Source of the DNA: JBDSWU01 sp038230395
Lineage (GTDB): Bacteria > Patescibacteriota > Saccharimonadia > Saccharimonadales > UBA4665
Direction: 5' to 3'
Assembly (NCBI GenBank): GCA_038230395.1
Contig: JBBRNI010000004.1
Location: 1 to 64,000 of the forward strand
DNA: 64,000 nucleotides
The notes under the pieces are model-generated. The model searched no databases, was not told the DNA's origin, and saw only the letters and a program-made list of their open reading frames with translations. Of the stretch, positions 6,457 through 16,379 are shown piece by piece. The first letter of the stretch is position 1, and every line of letters begins with the position of its first letter. The position numbers were made by a program, and so were the translations under genes.

Positions 6457-8241
6457 TTAGTGGTTAGTGACTCTGGCTTGGCGGATTTTCCAATTTTGGA
6501 CATTGTAAAAGCGGTCGGCAGTAGTGTTTATTGTGTGATCAGTCAAACCATCGACTAAGCCATTGGTGAGGTATAAGATGCGGGGTTGGTACAAACCGAC
6601 TGCTGGAGCGTCTTGCTGCCACGCTTGCAAAAATGGCTTGTATTTTATTACCCGTAGCTGCGCACTTAGGCGAGTTCGCCCAGACTCCAGAGCGGCGTCG
6701 GCAGTCGCGTTCTTGTATTCAGACAAGTTCAGACGGTTGGCCGAGCGAACGTCAGCCTGGGAGCTATCCCAATAAACAAACACATCCGGGTCAACCCCAA
6801 TGGAAATACCATATAGCACGGCGTCATATTGGTGCGAAGCTAGTGTGCTTTGGAAGTTAGCAGTGTCTTGTAATTGTACTTGCACATCAGCGCCAGCTCG
6901 GCGCCATTGCTGCTTCAATAGCTTAGATACCGCTCTATATTCAGGTGCGTCGTTAGCAGTTAGGTTAAACTTGAGTGGCTTACCGTCCTTAAAACGAATA
7001 CCATCATGACCCGTGACCCAACCAGCCTGGTCAAGCATCGTGGTGGCATTTTTGAGGTTGAATACCGCTTGTGCTGTCGATGGGTCGTAGGCTAATTGAC
7101 CTTGTAACAATGGGCCGCGAACCTCGTGTGTCGGGTAACTCAATAATTTAATTATTGCAGAGACATTAGTACTACTAACTAGTGCCTGACGAACAGCTTT
7201 ATCAGCAAGATTACCAGATGATGTTTTGAAAAAGACCATCGTGGCCGCGCTCAGTAATAGACTGTGCTGCGATACGGCTTTGTCGTGAAGTACCTGTGAT
7301 GGCACATCGCGTAATCCTTCGGCGGCAGTTAATTCTTTAGATTTGAGATCATGAATAAGTTGAGCTTGATTGCTGTAGGCCTTAACGACAAATTCCTGCA
7401 ACCTAGGTTTGCCCCCGTGATAATTCGCGAATGGCAGTAAGGCGATTTGCTCCTGCTGGTCTTTTAAGTCACCGCCTGTAACCTGAATCGCTTGCCATGC
7501 GAAGGCACCAGAGCCCACGGGATGTACAGTATTGAAATCAGCTGATCGTAGTGAGCTAGGTGGAACCGAAGCCAACAAATGCTGAGGGACTATACCGGTG
7601 GTGAGGTTATACGGAAAGGAAGCTAGCACTCCTGGTAGCGTAAACACCACTGTACTAGCGTTTGGAGCGCTAACAGTTATTCCCTGCCAGCTAGCAAGCA
7701 TTGGCGATTGCACATCAGGATTCTGAATGGTTTTGTAAGTGAATACGACATCGTTAGCCGTCAGTGGCTGAGCGTCATGCCATTTCAAATGTGGCTTCAG
7801 GTGCACTGTATAAATTGTTCCATGACTATCAACTGAATAGTCGCTGGCGAGATCACCAACTAACTGATTACGAGAGTCAAAAGTGAGGAGACCATTAAAC
7901 ATTAAGCGAGACACCGTAGTGTCAACGTCGCTGCTGGCAAACAGCGGATTAGCTGTCGTAAATCGCCCCATTACGCCCTCGGTGTAGATGCCGCCCGCCA
8001 CCGGCTGATAGGTCTGATAATAGCCGCTCAAAAACCCGGTCTGCACAAGCACTCCAGCAATCAGTACCACAAGTAATAGTAACCAGCTAATTACAAAGCG
8101 TCGGACTGGTAGTAAACGACTGAAACGTCCAAAAATATGCGTTTCGATCGACTTTTCTGTTAGTGCGCTGAAGTCTTCGACCTGTTTTTGGCTCTTTCGA
8201 ATACGTTTTCGAAAGCGTAGTCGGAGAGGCCTGAAACGCAT
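6457..8241 (-). CDS. Membrane-anchored peptide-binding protein (ABC SBP family 5)
   Basis: A basic cytoplasmic stretch and a transmembrane helix (about 48-70) lead into a family 5 solute-binding domain of the OppA/DppA type. It shows the characteristic order NPLFASSDVD, LKPHLKWHDAQPLTANDVVFTYK and later FNLTANDAPEY. These proteins bind oligopeptides outside the cell for import. It is anchored by an N-terminal helix, with no lipobox Cys. No permease or ATPase genes are adjacent, so its transporter must be elsewhere or it acts alone. SecG follows 25 bp downstream of its start side, on the same strand. Confidence 0.9.
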   Translation of the reverse strand: MRFRPLRLRFRKRIRKSQKQVEDFSALTEKSIETHIFGRFSRLLPVRRFVISWLLLLVVLIAGVLVQTGFLSGYYQTYQPVAGGIYTEGVMGRFTTANPLFASSDVDTTVSRLMFNGLLTFDSRNQLVGDLASDYSVDSHGTIYTVHLKPHLKWHDAQPLTANDVVFTYKTIQNPDVQSPMLASWQGITVSAPNASTVVFTLPGVLASFPYNLTTGIVPQHLLASVPPSSLRSADFNTVHPVGSGAFAWQAIQVTGGDLKDQQEQIALLPFANYHGGKPRLQEFVVKAYSNQAQLIHDLKSKELTAAEGLRDVPSQVLHDKAVSQHSLLLSAATMVFFKTSSGNLADKAVRQALVSSTNVSAIIKLLSYPTHEVRGPLLQGQLAYDPSTAQAVFNLKNATTMLDQAGWVTGHDGIRFKDGKPLKFNLTANDAPEYRAVSKLLKQQWRRAGADVQVQLQDTANFQSTLASHQYDAVLYGISIGVDPDVFVYWDSSQADVRSANRLNLSEYKNATADAALESGRTRLSAQLRVIKYKPFLQAWQQDAPAVGLYQPRILYLTNGLVDGLTDHTINTTADRFYNVQNWKIRQARVTNH

Positions 8242-8266
8242 AGCTTATTCCTATTTTTTATCGAAT

Positions 8267-8482
8267 TTATTTGATTATGATGCCAGCCAACAGCGACAGC
8301 GTAAACACTAGTGCTGTGGCAATGGTAATCTGAAAAATGGTTTTGTCAGTGCCACGACGAGTAGTGTTGACTTCGCCAGCACCACCTAGGCCAGCGCCTA
8401 AGCTAGCGCCACGAGTTTGAATCAAGATCAACCCCGTTAACAAAACAACTGATGCGATGGTGACGTAGTTATAAATGCTCAT
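8267..8482 (-). CDS. secG: Preprotein translocase subunit SecG
   Basis: The 71-aa protein has two transmembrane helices (about 5-23 and 50-70) joined by a Gly-rich loop, the usual SecG design. The loop RGASLGAGLGGAGEV is close to the conserved SecG segment (Q-x-x-x-x-x-G-L-G-x-x-F/G). SecG sits beside SecYE in the membrane and aids protein export. It is followed by the peptide-binding protein gene on the same strand. Confidence 0.92.
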   Translation of the reverse strand: MSIYNYVTIASVVLLTGLILIQTRGASLGAGLGGAGEVNTTRRGTDKTIFQITIATALVFTLSLLAGIIIK

Positions 8483-8517
8483 ATGACTGTAGCCTTTCTG
8501 GCTTTATAGCTGGATTG

Positions 8518-8907
8518 CTATTGCTCCCGGTCTGGCCTCGCCTTATCAGCGAGGATAGTACTTACCAAATAGTTTACCAGACCAATGACAATTCCGGCAA
8601 AAACCGCTGCCCAAAAATTAGTAATATGGAGTGGTGTATACAGTTTACTTGCTATATATACTGTCATGCCGTTAATAATAATCATGAATAGGCCTAAAGA
8701 CACCAGTAGCGCTGGCAGCGACAAAATAATCAATATTGGTTTCAGTAACGCGTTTATGATTGCCAGTACCAGCCCAGAGATAATGATAACTCGTAGTTTG
8801 CTGTCATAGCTGATGCTATCACTCAAGAAACTAGCGGCTATCCAGAGCCCTAGGCTACAGACTAACCATCGAACTAAGAATTTGTATAGTGTTTTGTTCA
8901 TATACAT
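8518..8907 (-). CDS. Holin-like four-helix membrane protein (PF04020 type)
   Basis: Four hydrophobic helices span most of the 129 residues, with the motif INALLKPILIILSLPALLVSLGLF typical of the phage holin 4_2 / mycobacterial superfamily IV membrane proteins. Function in bacteria is unknown, and no phage genes are nearby. The ATG at 8907 is preceded by TACAAT at a 6-nt distance, so the mRNA may be leaderless. A second ATG lies two codons in. It lies between pepP and secG in one direction. Confidence 0.85.
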   Translation of the reverse strand: MYMNKTLYKFLVRWLVCSLGLWIAASFLSDSISYDSKLRVIIISGLVLAIINALLKPILIILSLPALLVSLGLFMIIINGMTVYIASKLYTPLHITNFWAAVFAGIVIGLVNYLVSTILADKARPDREQ

Positions 8908-8921
8908 ACAGCAATTGTAGT

Positions 8922-10154
8922 CTAGCCGAGGCTTCCAGGCAACTTGCCACTCAACACTTTGACGCCGTCTTTGGTAATCAATACATCATCTTCTATACGT
9001 ATACCAATTGACTCCTCAGGAATATAAATACCAGGCTCAACTGTCACCACAACTCCCGGCTCTAGCGGTCGATCATATTCGCCAGCATCATGTACATTAA
9101 GGCCTAAATAATGCGAAGTGGCGTGCGGGTAATAAGCCCTTACGGCGTCGTGTGAAATACTCTTGATAAGGCCTAATTCGCGAAGTTTTTCACCCATATA
9201 CTGCTCAACAAGCTGCTCGAAGTCATGCAACAATACACCAGGCTTTAGTAAGCCCATGGCATACTGCTGAACGTCCAAGACAGAAGCATGTACGATTTGC
9301 TGACGTTTAGATGGCTGACTCAGACTAATGGTTCGGGTAATGTCAGCGGCGTAATGCTCGACTTCCGCTCCTATGTCCATAATCAATAATTCATCCGCCG
9401 CAAGTGTCCCGTTATTGGCGATGTTGTGCAGTGTGACCGCTCGCGCACCACTGGCCACGATCGGCGCAAAGGAATGGCCTTGAGCGCCACGTGTTCGGAA
9501 GCCACGACTAATATCAGCTTCTATTTCATACTCATACTTATACTTGGCCAATCGCGTTGGCTTAGATACCTCACGTATGGTCGCTAGTGTGATATCAATT
9601 GCTGATTGGATGGCTACTAGCTCTAGAGGTTGCTTAACCATACGCATCCGAGCCATGTGCAGACTTAAATCAAGCACTTCAAGCTCGGCATTGTAGTCTT
9701 TTGCTCGCTTTAACAGGGCTGCTCGGGCAGGATTCGTGTACAGTCCATACTGATCAATGTAGGCGGGCGCTGGTGCCAATGAAGCTACATGTTTAACTTT
9801 CTTAAGACGGCTAGACAGAAGCTCCCAACCTGCTTTTTCGGTGTAGATATGGCTGATTCCCGAACGGCGCGTCAAGTCTTGATCATCGATACTACCATCG
9901 AAAGCTTGGCGGCTATCACTACGTTCAGGCACTATGATGTATTCTTTGTCCCGGTCAAGTACCAGCACTAAATCTGGCTCATCTATACCGGTAAGATACC
10001 AAAAGTTAGCATCTTGAGCAAAGGTAAAGCTACTATCGCCACCACGTTGCAGCAGTCCATTAGCCGTAATAACAATCGGTGCGGTGCCATGAAATAATTC
10101 ACGTAAACGTGCGCGGTTAGCGGCAAAGAAGTCACTAGTAAAATGTGATTGCAT
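8922..10154 (-). CDS. pepP: Xaa-Pro aminopeptidase (M24B)
   Basis: This 410-aa protein has an aminopeptidase P N-terminal domain (about 5-140) and a C-terminal pita-bread metallopeptidase domain. Metal ligands are visible: Asp in IMDIGAEVEH and in YAADITRT, His in HATSHYLGLNVHD, Glu in VTVEPGIYI and Glu in GIRIEDDVLI. It releases N-terminal residues that precede proline, so it takes part in peptide use, which fits an organism depending on imported peptides. A TATACT box lies 12 nt before the ATG. The N-terminal domain matches full-length PepP rather than a methionine aminopeptidase. Confidence 0.93.
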   Translation of the reverse strand: MQSHFTSDFFAANRARLRELFHGTAPIVITANGLLQRGGDSSFTFAQDANFWYLTGIDEPDLVLVLDRDKEYIIVPERSDSRQAFDGSIDDQDLTRRSGISHIYTEKAGWELLSSRLKKVKHVASLAPAPAYIDQYGLYTNPARAALLKRAKDYNAELEVLDLSLHMARMRMVKQPLELVAIQSAIDITLATIREVSKPTRLAKYKYEYEIEADISRGFRTRGAQGHSFAPIVASGARAVTLHNIANNGTLAADELLIMDIGAEVEHYAADITRTISLSQPSKRQQIVHASVLDVQQYAMGLLKPGVLLHDFEQLVEQYMGEKLRELGLIKSISHDAVRAYYPHATSHYLGLNVHDAGEYDRPLEPGVVVTVEPGIYIPEESIGIRIEDDVLITKDGVKVLSGKLPGSLG

Positions 10155-10206
10155 GATTAAGACCCTAGTATAGCAAACCCGTCTAGCCCGTCTTTTGTTC
10201 GGACTT

Positions 10207-11709
10207 TTAGTCTGCTTTTAAGTAGCGCTTCACAACTGCCGCTTTGCTAGGTCCAATAGCGCTGGCTATCTCTGATTCGCTAGCCGCGGTGATGCCGCGA
10301 ACTGACCCAAATGTTTTCAATAATATTCTTCGAGTTGTTGGTCCGATCCCGGGTATTTCTTCAAGTATAGAGCTAGTTTGCCGTTTCTGTTTTAGCACGC
10401 TGTGGTAACTTACTGCAAAACGATGAGACTCATCACGAATCCTTTGTAGTAGCTTAACTACATTAGTGCTATGGGGCACATTTACCAGTATGTAATCTTC
10501 ACTTTCGGTGGCAAAACCGCCCAATTCACGTAACACTTTGTCGTTCAGCACCACATTGCTGTGGCCTTTCATAATAACAATCTGTTCTTCGCGTTTAGCT
10601 AAGCCAATAAAAGGAACCTTTTGCTGACCTTGCTCATCGCGAGCAGCTATAGCTGCGTCAAGCTGACCTTTACCGCCATCAATAAGCACCAAGTTCGGCA
10701 AACCCCAGGCCTTGCGATTTTTTTCGCTTAAACGTCTTTTGAGTGTTTCATTCATATTATAAAAATCGTTATTATGATTGATTTTAGTTTTGAACTTACG
10801 ATATTCACTCTTGTTACTAACACCATTCGTAAAAACTACCATGCTGGCGACAACGTCCGTTCCTTGCATATGTGAGATGTCATAGCCTTCAATTCTGAAA
10901 GGATATTTGTCCATACTTAACAAGTTAACTAACTCATTAAGAGCATGGTCTTTACTAATATCCATAAACTCTTTGTCGCTAAAAATAACTTGTTGATTGA
11001 GACCCCGTAACGAGAACAATTGGTTGCGCAAAATGGCCGCTTGTTCAAAGTTAGCCACTTTGGCAGCCCGCTGCATATCTCGCTCTAAATCATTCTCAAT
11101 TGTTTTACGCTTGCCTTCAATAATCGCCATCAACTTACGTAAATTTGCTCGGTAGTCTTCCAGGCTTGTGCGGCCTTCCTCCAACCCCGGATCCAACCCT
11201 AAATGATAGTGCAAACTAGCTCGCTTTTGCCCAGGAATTTGACGGGTGGCATAGGGAAAGACTCGACGCAACAGCTTTAAGGCTTGGCGAATAGTCGCTG
11301 TGCTATTGTACGGCCCGTAATACTTAGCACCATCATCCAGTGGCCGGCGTGTAGTGCTAACTGTTGGATAGGGATCATCATAGCCAATACGGATATAGCT
11401 GAGTGATTTATCGTCTCGCAGCAAAATGTTATAGCGTGGCATGTACCGGCGAATTAGCTCACCCTCTAAAAATAGAGCTTCAATCTCACTATCGACAACC
11501 ATCCACTCAATATCGGCGATCTCCCGAACTAAGGCTTCTGTCTTAGGGTCACGGCCTCGTGATTTTTGAAAGTATTGTCGTACGCGGTTATTGAGTACCG
11601 CGGCCTTACCGACATATATTATCTCGCCACTAGCGTCCTTGTGAAAATAAACACCGGGCTCTTTCGGGAGCTGATTGAGCTTATCAGTGATAATTCGGGA
11701 ATGTTCCAC
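10207..11709 (-). CDS. uvrC: UvrABC system protein C
   Basis: The protein makes both incisions in nucleotide excision repair with UvrA and UvrB. An N-terminal GIY-YIG nuclease domain (about 18-95) has PGVYFHK and IIYVGKA. A UVR motif follows near 200-235 (EQAAILRNQL) for UvrB contact. The RNase H-like nuclease half has EGYDISHMQG and VLIDGGKGQ. The last 50 residues form a helix-hairpin-helix (IPGIGPTTRRILL). At 500 aa it is about 100 shorter than common UvrC proteins, but all domains are seen. The start is GTG at 11709, with TAAACT 6 nt before it. UvrA is encoded at 25317-28127. Confidence 0.96.
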   Translation of the reverse strand: MEHSRIITDKLNQLPKEPGVYFHKDASGEIIYVGKAAVLNNRVRQYFQKSRGRDPKTEALVREIADIEWMVVDSEIEALFLEGELIRRYMPRYNILLRDDKSLSYIRIGYDDPYPTVSTTRRPLDDGAKYYGPYNSTATIRQALKLLRRVFPYATRQIPGQKRASLHYHLGLDPGLEEGRTSLEDYRANLRKLMAIIEGKRKTIENDLERDMQRAAKVANFEQAAILRNQLFSLRGLNQQVIFSDKEFMDISKDHALNELVNLLSMDKYPFRIEGYDISHMQGTDVVASMVVFTNGVSNKSEYRKFKTKINHNNDFYNMNETLKRRLSEKNRKAWGLPNLVLIDGGKGQLDAAIAARDEQGQQKVPFIGLAKREEQIVIMKGHSNVVLNDKVLRELGGFATESEDYILVNVPHSTNVVKLLQRIRDESHRFAVSYHSVLKQKRQTSSILEEIPGIGPTTRRILLKTFGSVRGITAASESEIASAIGPSKAAVVKRYLKAD

Positions 11710-11725
11710 ACTTCTAGTTTAACGC

Positions 11726-12076
11726 TTAGTTATCATTTTGTGGTGTGTCAGCTCGTGCATTGCGTTCAGCTCTTCGTTTTTTAATCAAACGTGCACGGCG
11801 AATGTCAATTGGCGTCATTCGAGATATAAGTATAATATCGGCTTCAGATCGCCCACTGTATTTACCGAGTCCAGTATTGGCGTCGTTCGAGCCGCCTACT
11901 ACGATGTCTGTTTCGTCTAAGCCTTGGTGCAGTGTTTCAACAATTGCCTCTTTGCTCAACGTCCTCTTTGCTAATTCGAGAGCAGAACGTAAATTATCTT
12001 GGGCAGCTTCAGTAATCTCAGGTGGCTGAGGAATAAGATCTGGTTGTGTAGCGCCTTCTGTATTGCTTATAGTCAT
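11726..12076 (-). CDS. Hypothetical protein, 116 aa
   Basis: No family is recognised. The protein is soluble and charged, with a Pro-rich N-terminus, a helical segment (about 25-60), a Gly/Asn-rich turn (GGSNDANTGLGKYSG) and a very basic helix near the C-terminus (RRARLIKKRRAERNAR) that could bind nucleic acid. Its stop is 15 nt before the uvrC start on the same strand. The ATG at 12076 follows TGATAAGAT at 6 nt, a likely leaderless promoter. Confidence 0.7.
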   Translation of the reverse strand: MTISNTEGATQPDLIPQPPEITEAAQDNLRSALELAKRTLSKEAIVETLHQGLDETDIVVGGSNDANTGLGKYSGRSEADIILISRMTPIDIRRARLIKKRRAERNARADTPQNDN

Positions 12077-12143
12077 GAGTTAATCTTATCACAAAATATA
12101 CTATACAATAACTTATACTTTTTGCAGTATGACGGTTTAGATA

Positions 12144-14924
12144 TTAGTTATCTTGTGCCTGTTTATGGCTAGACGAGCTGTCTTGTGCAGACGGGCTGGC
12201 AGAAATATCAGCATTTGGGTCTAGCTCCCAGTGCCAAGGTTCGTTAAAGAACTGACGTAATCCAAACTTGTGACCGTTAGCTATCATCCATACCCATACT
12301 GCGCTCGTTGGCGCTATACGTGGATTAGTGATAGTTGGATCACCGCCGTCGGCAGTACTAAAATCTGGAGCATGCAGGCGTAAACCATTCCCAAGATTTA
12401 AATCAAATGCCAATCCATCTTGATGGTTTGAACGACCTGGGAAGGCAACTTCATTTCGATTAGAATCTGCACTAAATAACTGCTGCTGGTGTTGCATTGA
12501 GCGGAAAGAGCTTGCAGCAGATAGATCAATTCCATCAGCTTGAGCTGCTTTGTACAGCGCAAGGACATTAGCAGCAATTTTAGCGTTCACGATAACATTA
12601 CCATTTGCTCCATCAATGTACAATGGATCCCCTGGTTGGCTTTCGCTGCTGGTGGGACTCTTGAAGTGCGGTATTGCAACTAGCCGGATCTGGTCAGATT
12701 CAGAGCCATCACCGTATGGCTTGGTGGCATGGTAACCAGTGTGTATTCCAAGATCAGTTGTACCTTCTGGAGCAGCCGGTATTTCGAGCAAAGGTGTACT
12801 TGGGGCGTGCTCTGGGGGTGTTGGGGCAGGTACAGGAGCACTTGGTGGTGTGTCTGATAGTAATTCATTGATATTTTGATGGTCGATGATACTTAGTATC
12901 GTGCTTTTGTAACTAGGATCTGTCGCGTACGACATTGCTCCAGGTGAGCCCTGAGCTATAAGAATACTGTTATCATCGTTGAGTTTGTTTAATAACCCAT
13001 CGAGGTATAGACCAGAATCTTTATAGTTACGTGAAGCATCATCATAATACGAGCGACTAGCAATGTACTCCGCATACGCTTGGACAGATGCTTTTAGACT
13101 ATCAAATTTCTTGAAGTCAGCCATAACCTTTACACGCTGGCCACCAATTACCTCTTCGGTTGGGAACCTAGCGACAGGCCCATTCCAGTCTGAGCCTGCT
13201 TTCATACCAAAATAGTTATTAGCTTCACGGGCTAGACCACTTTGGCCCCAGCCAGATTCAGATATTGCCTGAGCCAAAACCACGGGTAGATTCACGTGTA
13301 TATCTGCTGTTTGGAGTGGTAGCAGATCATTAATAGCCATTTTTATAAACTCTTTTTTGCTTGGTTCGAGTTGTAAATGATCAATTATATTTAGCTGATT
13401 TTCGCTTAATGCCAGAGGCATTGTAACTTCGGGATTAGCTGGACTTGTCGGTACATCTCGCGCATTAAGATATATTGTTGTTGGAGTAGTTTCTGCAGGA
13501 GCAACAGTGATGGCTGGCGTTTTGAATGTGTCAGGAATCAGTACCAGTAGTTGCGATAGGGTTGCTTGGTCATCGACTGGGAACTCGGTTTGACCATTAA
13601 ATATAGTCACCTGCATCTCAGCGGCTGCTTGAAGGTCTGCAGGGCTCAATTGTTGCTCAATGGCGATGCGAGCTGCTTTTTTAAACTGTGAGGGGTATTC
13701 GACAAATAACTGTGCGGTTCGGATTTGTTGATCACCAAGATCATGGGAACCATGCGGGGAGTCAGTTTTGAGCTGTGTCTGTAACGCAATCAGACTGGTT
13801 TTGATATGATCAATTATAGGTTTGGCGGCTGGTTCTGCCTCGCTGAGCGGAGTTATGTGTTTTGTTAACTCTGTAATATACTGATTTGCTGATTTGAGGT
13901 ACTCAACTGCAACTTTTTGAGTAACTTTTAGAGTACCTTCAAAAGCTTTTGCTAAGTCAGTGTTGGCTGAAGCAAGCGTAATAACTGGAGCGTGATTAGC
14001 ATGACCTAAGCCATATGATATGTCCGTGCTGATACTACCTGGTTTTGCTTCATGGCTACTGTTAGGAGTTATTCCTGCGGCCAATGCGCCAATTGCGATT
14101 GCACTGGCGGCGGCCACAGCGGTTCCTCGCTTCAGTCGATCGACATCCAATTTACCACAAACTTCCATGAACGATTGCTTGAGTAATTCAGGATCGAACA
14201 CTAGGACGGGCTCTGAGGCGGTGTAGTCTCGATCAGCTGCGCGTCGCTGCAATTCCGTGTAATTATTCGCTACAGCTTTAGCAACTTTTTCTGGTACTGC
14301 TTCGAACGAATTATTAACCATCGCCTCCACAAGGTCGATGACCTTAACTGGCATTGAGCGCTTAGGGTTTGGGTTCCTGATGGGCCTTTGTATTATGATT
14401 CGGGATGCAGGAGCAGACGCAGTGACAGGTGTTAAACGCGTTCCGTCCACTTTTTCTGGAGTAGTACTTTTGGCGCGAACTACTGCCGCGGCTGCCTCGT
14501 CTAGTTTTGGGTTTTTGCCATCGCACACTGCTTTTGTATAAGCATCGAGCTCTATAAACGTAGCCTTAACTAGCTCGTCAAGCTTTTTAGATTGCTCTTG
14601 AAGGTCCTTGATTCGCTCATTAAACTTTTTCTCATGATATGAAGTCTCAAACATACCTCGGTTTTCGGTAAAGTAATTGTATGCTTCGCGAATCGTTTTA
14701 GTAGCTTGTATGGGATCAGTCTGAGCTTCGACATCCGAATACTGTACGACGGTTGATAGATAATCGCACTTAACTTCGTCATAACGAGCAGCAGTAGTCG
14801 CCTGATGCCGAGCACCAAGGTAGGCAAAATTTGGATCAAGTACTGGTACCGCGTCAAATTGTTCAAGTGGATAAGATTCCATATAGGCAAATCCTGCATC
14901 GGGTGTTCGGGCGTAAGGAGGCAT
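12144..14924 (-). CDS. Bifunctional wall hydrolase: glucosaminidase + M15 D,D-carboxypeptidase
   Basis: This 926-aa protein has a cytoplasmic N-terminal region of about 265 residues with no recognised domain, then a transmembrane helix (about 268-286). A long helical and Pro-rich extracellular part follows. A glucosaminidase domain (about 530-670) has QAISESGWGQSGLAREANNYFG with the catalytic Glu. A C-terminal M15B/VanY-like peptidase (about 760-915) has SSFRS, SNHQDGLAFDL and EPWHWE, which supply zinc ligands and the catalytic acid. It could cut both glycan and peptide of peptidoglycan, in its own wall or a partner cell's. It starts 3 nt after the 427-aa gene stops, so the two are one operon. 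Confidence 0.88.
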   Translation of the reverse strand: MPPYARTPDAGFAYMESYPLEQFDAVPVLDPNFAYLGARHQATTAARYDEVKCDYLSTVVQYSDVEAQTDPIQATKTIREAYNYFTENRGMFETSYHEKKFNERIKDLQEQSKKLDELVKATFIELDAYTKAVCDGKNPKLDEAAAAVVRAKSTTPEKVDGTRLTPVTASAPASRIIIQRPIRNPNPKRSMPVKVIDLVEAMVNNSFEAVPEKVAKAVANNYTELQRRAADRDYTASEPVLVFDPELLKQSFMEVCGKLDVDRLKRGTAVAAASAIAIGALAAGITPNSSHEAKPGSISTDISYGLGHANHAPVITLASANTDLAKAFEGTLKVTQKVAVEYLKSANQYITELTKHITPLSEAEPAAKPIIDHIKTSLIALQTQLKTDSPHGSHDLGDQQIRTAQLFVEYPSQFKKAARIAIEQQLSPADLQAAAEMQVTIFNGQTEFPVDDQATLSQLLVLIPDTFKTPAITVAPAETTPTTIYLNARDVPTSPANPEVTMPLALSENQLNIIDHLQLEPSKKEFIKMAINDLLPLQTADIHVNLPVVLAQAISESGWGQSGLAREANNYFGMKAGSDWNGPVARFPTEEVIGGQRVKVMADFKKFDSLKASVQAYAEYIASRSYYDDASRNYKDSGLYLDGLLNKLNDDNSILIAQGSPGAMSYATDPSYKSTILSIIDHQNINELLSDTPPSAPVPAPTPPEHAPSTPLLEIPAAPEGTTDLGIHTGYHATKPYGDGSESDQIRLVAIPHFKSPTSSESQPGDPLYIDGANGNVIVNAKIAANVLALYKAAQADGIDLSAASSFRSMQHQQQLFSADSNRNEVAFPGRSNHQDGLAFDLNLGNGLRLHAPDFSTADGGDPTITNPRIAPTSAVWVWMIANGHKFGLRQFFNEPWHWELDPNADISASPSAQDSSSSHKQAQDN

Positions 14925-14927
14925 GAC

Positions 14928-16211
14928 TTAGTTTCCCTTCTTCCCAAGGGCTTCAGTGCTAGTAGTTAATGTTTCGGCTGAATCCACGACATAGCCACCT
15001 TGTTTGGTAATTGTCTCTAACTGATTCAGTGCAGTTTCGCTAATTTCACAACCCTTATTAGGAGTCGTTGTAGCTAGGTTTGCATTAATTTCTAAGAGGA
15101 ATTCTTTCTTATTAGCACTGATATTTTTTATAGTTTCACCATTGTAAAAATGCACATTAGCTGCGTCTACGTATACAGGCTTGGGAATTCGCGTTGGAGA
15201 GACTTGCTCTGGGGTATAGCCAAAACGAATATGCAATGGCTGACGAGCGATAGCGCGCAATGCTTGTGCTGATTCAGCACCGTGTAGGCTAGCAGGCAGG
15301 CTTGCGTCAAGACCAATCGCGTTCTGAATTTCACGCTCTGCTTCACGAGTTATTCCAGGCAATAGTGTCTGGTCAATGACCGTCGCGCAATTAGCGGTTG
15401 CAGCCTTTGCCGCACGTGTGATAGTAACATCAGATCGGTTAGCGTAATTATTCTGGCCTTCGAAACCTAATATATTCCCAACTGCTCCAGCATAACTAAA
15501 GAGTTTGCCATCTTGACCACCGTTATGCATTAGTTCTTGATCAGCTTGGTAACCAGCCGCGACTAAATCATCAGCCGATGGCGCGCTGTTACCTAGGCTC
15601 AATAGTCGGGGATCGACGGTGGCGACTGGATAATACTGGCTAAGTAGATTACCATCACCAGTGTGTCCACCGCCAAGGGTTATACCCTCGCCTTTAATTT
15701 TTCCATCTACATTTGTGATAAGAGTCGTGGTGTTTTCACCGGATGTTAAAGTAACACATGGTACCGCAGGTAGGCATGATACGACACCTAATTTAAGATC
15801 GGCATCACTTTCCACTAGGCCAGTCCCAACCGTAACGACATCTGGTAGCGTGACAGTTTTAAGGGCAGTTTCTACTCGTAACGCCGTAGCTACATGGGGG
15901 ATAGAAGGCTTGAGAGCATCTAGAACTCGACTAGCCAGTTTTTCGGCGTTGCCTGTAACGTATAGTGCAGTCGCAACACAGGTACCCAGTGCAACACCGC
16001 CAGCCAATAATCTCATGCCGGTGCGTCTAGTCTTGGCTTGTTCAGCAGTCGCATTAACTGCGATTACTTCTTGAGGCTCTAGACTATCGTGGGCAGCTGC
16101 TAAACGACTGGCGTCAGCTTCTTTAATCTCTTGGTGTGCTTCAAAAGCACCACGACCGACTTCTAAACTTTTGGTAAGGGCTACTAAGGCTGGGGGTTGT
16201 AATGGGGGCAT
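14928..16211 (-). CDS. Membrane-anchored extracellular protein, 427 aa
   Basis: No family is recognised. A cytoplasmic segment of about 65 residues ends in a basic cluster (KTRRTGMR) before a single transmembrane helix (about 68-86). The remaining 340 residues are outside and contain a few Cys pairs (SCLPAVPC) and no repeats. The same plan is seen in the proteins on both sides (926 aa and 264 aa). A good Shine-Dalgarno GGAGAAAT precedes the ATG. It lies directly upstream of the wall hydrolase in the same operon and may be a partner of it. Confidence 0.75.
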   Translation of the reverse strand: MPPLQPPALVALTKSLEVGRGAFEAHQEIKEADASRLAAAHDSLEPQEVIAVNATAEQAKTRRTGMRLLAGGVALGTCVATALYVTGNAEKLASRVLDALKPSIPHVATALRVETALKTVTLPDVVTVGTGLVESDADLKLGVVSCLPAVPCVTLTSGENTTTLITNVDGKIKGEGITLGGGHTGDGNLLSQYYPVATVDPRLLSLGNSAPSADDLVAAGYQADQELMHNGGQDGKLFSYAGAVGNILGFEGQNNYANRSDVTITRAAKAATANCATVIDQTLLPGITREAEREIQNAIGLDASLPASLHGAESAQALRAIARQPLHIRFGYTPEQVSPTRIPKPVYVDAANVHFYNGETIKNISANKKEFLLEINANLATTTPNKGCEISETALNQLETITKQGGYVVDSAETLTTSTEALGKKGN

Positions 16212-16270
16212 ATATTTCTCCGTTTATCAGACGTTACGAATACACTCTGTCCGTTTTACGGGCAGCCTTA

Positions 16271-16298
16271 TTACAAAACAAGAGGGCCGAAGCCCTCT
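16271..16298 (-). terminator. Intrinsic terminator with TTCG loop
   Basis: On the minus strand AGAGGGC pairs with GCCCTCT around a TTCG tetraloop, followed by TTGTTTTGT. It ends transcription of the 264-aa gene (16380-17174) before the next operon. The rest of the 16212-16379 gap shows nothing further. Confidence 0.75.
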
Positions 16299-16379
16299 CG
16301 TGGACCTCATGTCTTGCAACAATTAGTCCTATCATACTCTAAAGTATCTAGTTTGTCAATATTATTATATATTTATAGT

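Noticed and set aside
8518..8907. Holin-like protein as a sign of a prophage
   Set aside because: This membrane family is common in bacteria without phages, and no phage genes lie near it.
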